DNA from: Tolypeutes matacus | Taxonomy: Eukaryota; Chordata; Mammalia; Cingulata; Chlamyphoridae | Assembly: GCA_026826555.1 (NCBI GenBank) | Contig: JAKSZT010053764.1 | Coordinates: 39,038,566 to 39,102,565 of the forward strand | Direction of reading: 5' to 3' | Length of the DNA: 64,000 nt | Shown here: in pieces, positions 57,744 through 64,000 of the stretch | How positions within the stretch are numbered: the stretch's first letter is position 1 | Layout: the number at the start of each line of letters is the position of its first letter | The notes under the pieces: generated by a model | Databases searched by the model: none | What the model was told of the DNA's origin: nothing | What the model saw: only the letters and a program-made list of their open reading frames with translations | Translations under genes and position numbers: made by a program

Positions 57744-60700
57744 TGATATTTAATTATTGTTAGATATTCCCAACGTGACATTAGATTTGTCTTAACATGC
57801 TAAAAACACTATCAAAGAAAATTTTAAATAGTTATTAAGCCCTAGAACAATGATGGGAAAAGTGGTGTTTGGTAGATGCTGGGGTTTCCTGTCCTATCCC
57901 TTTTAGCTGCCAGTGTAACTCCCCATGACTGCCTTCTCAGGAAATTGCTGGTGACCAGCAGGTTACATACACATACCACCCCACTCCATGGGCCTCTTTC
58001 AATAACTGAACAAAGTGGAGGACAAAAGGCTGAGCCCTTGCCTCAAGGTGGAGCCACATCCTGGTGATTTCCCTTGCCTGCACACTTATCCCTAATCTCA
58101 CAAATTCTTGTTCTTCGTGTGGTAGGTTCCTCTAGGAGGGATTAAACTCATGCATGTGTGTGTGATTTTCTTCTCCTTAAAAAGAAAAATTGTCAGCCAC
58201 TCTACAGAATAAGCATACAAAACCATGGAGACACTGGGAAGGATCTGCCTTGGAAGGTGTGGTGGACATACATGATATCCTACCCATATCCCCTCAGTTC
58301 TTCTTAAAATCACATGCAAACTTTACCCTTACATGCCAAGAACTTCCTGCATCTCAGCTTGAGAGTATCCTCTGATAGGTGGGTGTTCAGCCATAGGTAG
58401 GTTAGGCCAGAAATGCCAAGGAGTGATGACGACTCATAACAAATGAGAAAAGGTAGTTGGTGGATAAAAACCCAGCTTCCTTCTGCCTCAGTGCAACAGT
58501 TCTGAGGTGCATCTATACAGTCTCTCAAAGGGTTCTCAGACCGAGTCCCAGACACCCTCAGTGGTTACCTGCTCATTGACACACCTTTTATTACCTGTCT
58601 TGTCTTCCCACCAGTACTTCCTTGAATCCCCTCTCAAGGAAACTGCTTGCACTCACATTCTTATCTCATCTCAACCATTCACTAAAGTTACCATAGTCTA
58701 TGGAACATGAAAGGTAACTGAACAGGTAGAGGGCTGACTTGGGGGGAGGGGAGCACAGATTAAGACAGAGGGTTGGGTACAGAAGCTATGACCTAATCAC
58801 CCTGGAGAGGGAATGGTCTTTTGCAGAAAGATAGTGTTTCCTGTGGAGGAAGTAGGTTGTGATTTCAGTCTTAATGGCTGGATGCTGGAGCTGCCCTTAA
58901 CCCAATACACCTAATATCCACTTGTTCCTTGGGAAATGTCTGCAGAGGAGCACAGAAAGACGTGATAGCTAAGTGTGTTTCGGTTTTAGGTGTGGGTATA
59001 CAACAAATGTATAGTTATCTCTAGCGCTGCTTGGCCTGCCTGGGCAGCCTGGTATTCCCCCTGGAGAGACTTCACTGCCATCATGTTATTGAGAAGCTTC
59101 TGGTCTTCTGCTGTGGGGAAGGTCACCATTGTCACACTCTTCAGACATCTCACATCCTTCCAAGATCCAAGCTCCTTGGAGGACCTTCTCTGCCACCTGG
59201 ATCTCCATAGTCTCATACCCTTGAAAGAAGAGAGGTTCAGAAGATCTTTAAGCAGAAGTGCCCTGGCAATTCAGCCGGGAACTCTGCCACAAGAGGAGCT
59301 TTGCAGAAAGTGGAGATGACCTGTGGAGGGCGTGGCCACCAGAGAACCCTGGGCCCTTTGGGTGCCAAGGACTCTGCCTGCACTTTGGACACAGCTCACC
59401 TAGACTTTGTCATCTGAGCAGCCATAGCCCTACTGGACAGAGAAGGCTTCTCCTCTCCAGACACTCATAGATCTGACCAAACAACCAGGATGTAGTTGGA
59501 GTCTGAAGTGGATCAGTATTTCTGTACTTCCTTCTAGAGATAGGTGTTCAAGCAACATACTCAGGGAAGGACTGAGGCTGGAATCATTTGTACTTGAACT
59601 TGGTTAGAGCACTCTAGCTTCATTAATTTCTCCTTATCCCACTGATATTCGGAGTCAAACAAACCCTACTAAACTGAGTTTGAAATTTCTGACTATAAAC
59701 CAAAACAAATATAGAGAGACAAATATGCAATGACTTAACCCTACTGAGAACACATTAATATTTGGAAAGAAACTAAAGTCGAAATTTTAAATATTAGAAA
59801 ATGTGATCCTTTCCATGACATCGTTTCAAAACATTTGTCTGCAACCCCAACCACAGAGGAAATAAGATATGACCAAAGCTTCAAGAAAGAAAAGGGAAGA
59901 AGCAAGGGGAGCAGCTGAGAATGGGCGCCGTCATCTCTGTCAAGTCAATTAAGAACACTTTAACTACACAGAAGACAAAGTGCGCTGAGCAATACCCACT
60001 GAGCCTTCAGCATCAGGACCAAAAACCATAAACAAGGCTGTAAACAAACCTTCGTCATCTGGCTTCACAGAGACCACACAGCCATTTTCAGAAACCTGGG
60101 ACAGTCTTTTTTCTCTTTCCAGAAATCAGCCAGGCACTAGTTACTGTATTCTATGGAACATGAAAAGTACATTGACCGACACATCAACTTCTTAAAATTA
60201 CTATCCAGGGCATGTGGCAAATACAGAATTTCTGTTGAATTGTACCAAAGAGCCATTTCACCTCAGGGAAAATACCATGTTTAGTCTTGAACCTTTATCT
60301 CTAAAGGAAATTCAAGTCTAATTTCAGCATTCATCCATAAAAAGTTCTACCACAGAATGAAGCCCTGACACAGGTTGCAAGCAGAAATGAGACTAGTGGA
60401 GAAAGTAGAGCAGGGGGCTGGGGATGGGGTGGGGACTCGGGGGACTAATTGAGTTTGGCAATTGGCACATAGAAGCTCCTTATTCCATTTCTCCTTCCTG
60501 TGACTTCACCCTCAATTACCAAGTGCTTGGCTTACACCATCTTTCTCAGTCTTCTCTCCCTTCTCTCTCATTTTTCCATTCCACCAGCATAGACATCCTG
60601 CATCTTATGACTGAGGTCTATGTGGGCTTTATAGGACCCTTTGCAGAGTATACGTGGAGTTAACATTAAGATGAAAATCTGCCAAGACCAACATATATTT

Positions 60701-61045
60701 GGAGTCCTTATGTCATAGTTTGAAATGCAAATAATACCCTCAATTTGATAACATCCCTGCCTGGATTATCAAAGGGACTGATCCTCCTCAAGGTTGCCCC
60801 TCCCATTTCTGTTCCATCCAAGATTGGGGCAAGATTGTCCAAAGGGCCATTCCTGGTTGCCTCACAAGTGGACATGTTTCCTCATAAGGAATTCCATAGA
60901 TGTATCTGGGGACTAGCTGCTCCAGCTCAATATTTTGGTACAAATACCCACACAGCCATGCTCCCTTCAGGATGACTGAGTGAGAAAGGGCTCCCAAACC
61001 AGCCAAATGTTGGAGCCCCAACCATACTCCCCCTGAGGCTGGGTG
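57744..61045. other. Unique DNA, 3.3 kb
   Basis: No repeat family or exon recognised. GC content is somewhat higher at 58990-59470, where open stretches occur on both strands without recognisable protein similarity. A strong G-quadruplex motif lies at 60413-60443. Confidence 0.45.
60413..60443 (+). other. G-quadruplex motif
   Basis: Five G-runs of 5, 4, 4, 4 and 5 G separated by loops of 2, 2, 1 and 4 bases. This satisfies the strict rule for a stable intramolecular quadruplex on the plus strand. Confidence 0.85.
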
Positions 61046-61380
61046 TATCCGTTATTTTTTGCTGTATAACAAGTCTCCCCACAACAAAAACCATTTGTTA
61101 TAGCTTGTGATGTATATGAATCAGCTGTATGGCCTACTAATTTCGGTCAGGCTCTGCTGATCTTGGCTAGGCTCACTGGTGTGCCTGCAGTTCCCTGGGA
61201 AGTCAGTTGGAGGCCTACTCATGTAGGATGCTAGGATGGCCTTCCGTGTCTGGTGATTAGTTATCTGATGGCAGGACAAGAATAACAATTGAGTCATATT
61301 CCTCATCATTCAACAGGTGAGCCCAAACTCGTTCATGTGGCAGTAGCAGGATTCCAAAGAAAAGTTTTGGGGTGATTTGT
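61046..61380 (-). mobile_element. Old LTR-like repeat, antisense
   Basis: 'gttattttttgctgtataac', 'aagtctccccacaacaaaaa' and the 'ctgatcttggctaggctcac' stretch follow the layout of the repeat seen at 19185 in the same orientation. Family uncertain. Confidence 0.5.
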
Positions 61381-62295
61381 TGTGTAGCAATCAAACACTG
61401 AGACCCATACTCATTATACTCATTAAAGAAAACAAACAGAATTTTTTTTCTTCCTGATTAAAGCATTTCTTCTTTCCTGCCATCTTTTGAATTCAGCAGT
61501 TTGAGTAATAAGGCAAAGAACAGATTCTCTGCATTGCACATCTGCCTTCTCTACCTCTCAGGCCACAAAGCTATGGAACACCACTTTCTCTTGAGAACCT
61601 CTTGAGGCCTAGTCTTGAAACTGGCACACTCTCCTTTCTGATGAATTCAAAGGATGGGGAATTAATTGGACTTTGCCCATTGATGGGAGGAGCTGCCAAG
61701 TTGCTCTTTAAAGAACATAGACAAAGGTTGGGATGGAGTACTGGGCCTATTTTGGGAAACAATCTACCCACTAGGCATTCAGGCTTTCTAAAGTACAGAG
61801 AAAATCTTCTCTTCCAAGATCTTACTCTATTTTTTTGTGACAGGAATGAGTGAAATTTCTTCCAGAGAATGCTACCTTCTCATACCTGAGGGCTAAAGCA
61901 AATGCCAAGAACCTTCATAAAAGATGGAGAAACATAATTCAGATGCTTTCACTTCTTTTATTGCAGTGCAAAGTAGTTCACGGTGGGAGAAAGAGCACCA
62001 CCTAAGCAGTGAAGAAAAAGCCGTAGACAATAATCCATGCTTCAATTGCCAACAACACTCTGTGATGTTCTCAGCTAGCCCTGGAGCACTGAACTTCATG
62101 ATGTTTCCAGAGGTGGCTGGGATCACTAAAATTGCAGAAGGAGTGATTGTCATCCTATGTCCCTTTCCACTCCCCCCTTGAGAAAGGAGAGGCTGCTATG
62201 AGAATGGCATGCCTGTGAGTCAGAAAGAGAGAGGGAGAAGTTACAGGAGAAACCCACTTCTTATATTCACTAGATCCAGTCTTGATCAATAAAAC
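61381..62295. other. No recognised feature
   Basis: Unique DNA; open stretches near 61602-62181 have no recognisable similarity and no exon borders. Confidence 0.4.
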
Positions 62296-62739
62296 TGTTT
62301 TAGTTTCTTAGCACCAAAGCCTGGGTAGCTTAAGACAACAGAAATTTATTATCTCACAGTTCTGGAGGCTAGAAATCCAAAATCAAGGTGTCAGCAGGGC
62401 CATGCACCCTCTGACATCTCTAGGGAAGAATCTGTTCCATGCCCCTTTCTTAGTTTCTGGTGACGCCAGGTGTTCCTTGGTTTGAGGCAGCATAACTGTC
62501 ATCTCTGTCTCCATCTTCACATGGCATTCTTCCCCTCCATGTCTATCTGTGTTTCCAAATTTCCGCTTCTTCTAAGGACATCAGTCACATCAGATTAAGG
62601 AGCATCCTAATCCAGTTTGTCCTCATTTTAACCAATCACATCTTCAAAGACCCTATTTCCAAATAAGCTCACCTTCACAGGACTGGGGCTTAGGACTTGA
62701 ACATGTCTTTTCCGGGGGGACAAAACTCAATCCATAACA
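62296..62739 (-). mobile_element. LTR (MaLR/ERVL, MLT-type), antisense
   Basis: Starts TGTTTTAGTTTCTTAG and ends 'ctcaatccataaca' (TG...CA). Inside are 'aagacaacagaaatttatta', 'tctcacagttctggaggcta', 'caaggtgtcagcagggccat' and 'accctatttccaaataagct' in the reversed order of MLT-type LTRs. Flanking pentamers do not match, so the duplication is lost or one end is off by a few bases. Confidence 0.85.
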
Positions 62740-63139
62740 TCACTCCTAGTAGCACAATATCTTCCCAACTTTTCTTAGATTTTGAGTAATCAACCACCAC
62801 CCTCCTCCTCATTACCTATTCCCAGAGACTAGAGCTGCCACCTAAGCAGTCAAGCCCCCGTGTGCAAGCTCCCCTAACTTGACACATGAGGACAATGGGC
62901 TACACTTCACGTATGAAGATGAGATTGCCAGCTGGATACACAATTGAATTTCTGGTATATGGGGAATGCTGTTGTCCCCTAAGCCATCTTCCTTTCATAC
63001 CCCATCTCTCATGTGACCACAACATTTCTTCTAGATACTTCAGTGGTGACCCAAGGTGGTCTTTCTTAAAATGTATTTTTTTTTTTTTTTTTTTTGTCTC
63101 TTAAGTCAAAAGATCCAATACCTTTGCCTCATCCATTTA
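62740..63139. other. Unique DNA with T20 run
   Basis: A homopolymer T20 lies at 63076-63095; nothing else recognised. Confidence 0.4.
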
Positions 63140-63480
63140 TCATTCATTCCGCAAATATTTCTTGAGTATAGACTATTAGATAATGGGTCAGACATTGTTT
63201 CAAAGTTATAGATACAGTGATGAGCAGACCTAATGTCCCTCCTCTCTCAGATGTTCACCCATCATGTTGGTGGGTAAACAAGACAATGAAAGAATAGGTA
63301 AATATGGTATCAGATAATCGTTCTAAAAGAAAATAAAGTAGGTAAAGGAATAGAGTGTGGGAAAAGGGACTTTTAGTGAAGATGGTTAGAGAATGTTTCT
63401 CTGAGGAGGTGATATTTGAGCAAACACCTAAAAAGAGGGAGCAAGTCATGTGAATATCTAGGAGAAGAGCATTTTAGAGG
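63140..63480 (-). repeat. L2-class LINE 3' region, antisense
   Basis: 'tcattccgcaaatatttctt', 'tacagtgatgagcagaccta' and, further on, 'ctctgaggaggtgatatttg' with 'ggagaagagcattttagagg' repeat the reversed layout seen at 24780 and 47640. Confidence 0.65.
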
Positions 63481-64000
63481 GGTGGAAGAAAATGTCTCCA
63501 TTGCTTGGGGCCTGCAAAATCTGTTAGGAAAAAATATTTCTCGTAGCCCATATTTCTTCTCTCCAAACACCCCATGATGGTTAAAACTTTCTCAAAACTT
63601 CTTGAGCTTTATAGTTATACCAATCAAACATTGACAAAAATATGATGAGGCTAGGAAATGTGTGAAATATTTATCAAGGAAGTACTCGCCACCCCAGCAC
63701 ATTCTATTTCTAAATTTTCCCCAGCCAGTGTAGACAAGGCCCTGAGCAAATACATGTCTTTGAAACGTCATTCCAAAAAAAAAAAAAAAATCAAAACCAC
63801 GTTGTACACTTGTTTTCCACAGCTGTGATCCAGGGGGATGTGAGATAATGAGAGGGCAAACCCAGACCAAACTCAATAGTCAGGCCTCTCTCAAACACCT
63901 GCCCAAGAAGAGGCCAAAAGCAAGGGCACAAGACTAGGGAGGAAGCCCTGAGATGTCCAGGGGCACTACTAAGAATTCCCACCTCCATGCCCAAGGGGGT
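63481..64000. other. Unique DNA with A16 run
   Basis: A run of A16 lies at 63775-63790; no other feature recognised to the window edge. Confidence 0.4.

Noticed and set aside
58986..59319. Overlapping open frames on both strands in a GC-richer patch, suggestive of an old processed pseudogene
   Set aside because: No frame gives a recognisable protein, there is no poly-A tail or duplication, and both strands are equally open.

Overview
This is a 64 kb stretch of mammalian nuclear DNA, AT-rich and without a CpG island. I see no convincing protein-coding gene, no structural RNA gene and no prokaryotic or organellar feature. The repeats point to a xenarthran. There are tRNA-derived SINEs with DAS-like heads (4650-4869, 22636-23090, 44870-45090) and a lineage-type LINE-1 whose 3' end recurs several times (7715-8580, 20025-20340, 20985-21515, 39354-44278, and probably 23101-23325 and 56757-56880). 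These sit on a background of old mammalian repeats: MIR, L2, MaLR/ERVL-type LTRs and hAT transposons. I see no copy of the young DAS SINE that I recall as very frequent in armadillo, so I lean towards sloth or anteater. That lean is an inference from memory.

Layout. 1-12 kb: a pentanucleotide repeat, old antisense L1 3' ends, a MER20-like hAT copy, one SINE, several MIRs, and a lineage L1 fragment inserted into a MIR. 12-21 kb: another L1 3' end, MIR and L2 copies, a decayed hAT transposon with a recognisable reverse-strand transposase (16954-18684), and a solo LTR (18685-19038) abutting it. 21-26 kb: a dimeric SINE, L1 3' ends and L2/MIR fragments. 26.6-30.2 kb: the longest interval with no repeat I recognise. 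31-39 kb: L2 with a nested MIR, a solo LTR with a nested 150 bp hAT MITE, a diverged 38 bp direct repeat and a second LTR. 39.35-44.28 kb: the largest element, an antisense L1 reaching its 5' end and flanked by a 15 bp target-site duplication, but with no ORF1. 44-64 kb: a SINE with a 15 bp duplication, L1/L2/MIR fragments, two antisense LTRs and long unique intervals.

Host coding potential is weak. The best lead is an open stretch at 57438-57743 (+) that would encode a basic segment followed by one hydrophobic helix; it has no ATG and would need splicing or a non-AUG start. The second is a 69-codon open stretch at 44279-44485 (-) next to the large L1. Several repeat-free intervals carry clustered homeodomain-, octamer- and MADS-like AT-rich motifs and look like candidate conserved non-coding elements. 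With the lack of exons, this fits a gene desert or a large intron, but alignment is needed.

I did not find a new biological system. The strongest observations concern transposon history: the ORF1-less L1 with an intact 5' end and duplication, two clear nested insertions with decayed duplications, and the hAT transposase fossil.
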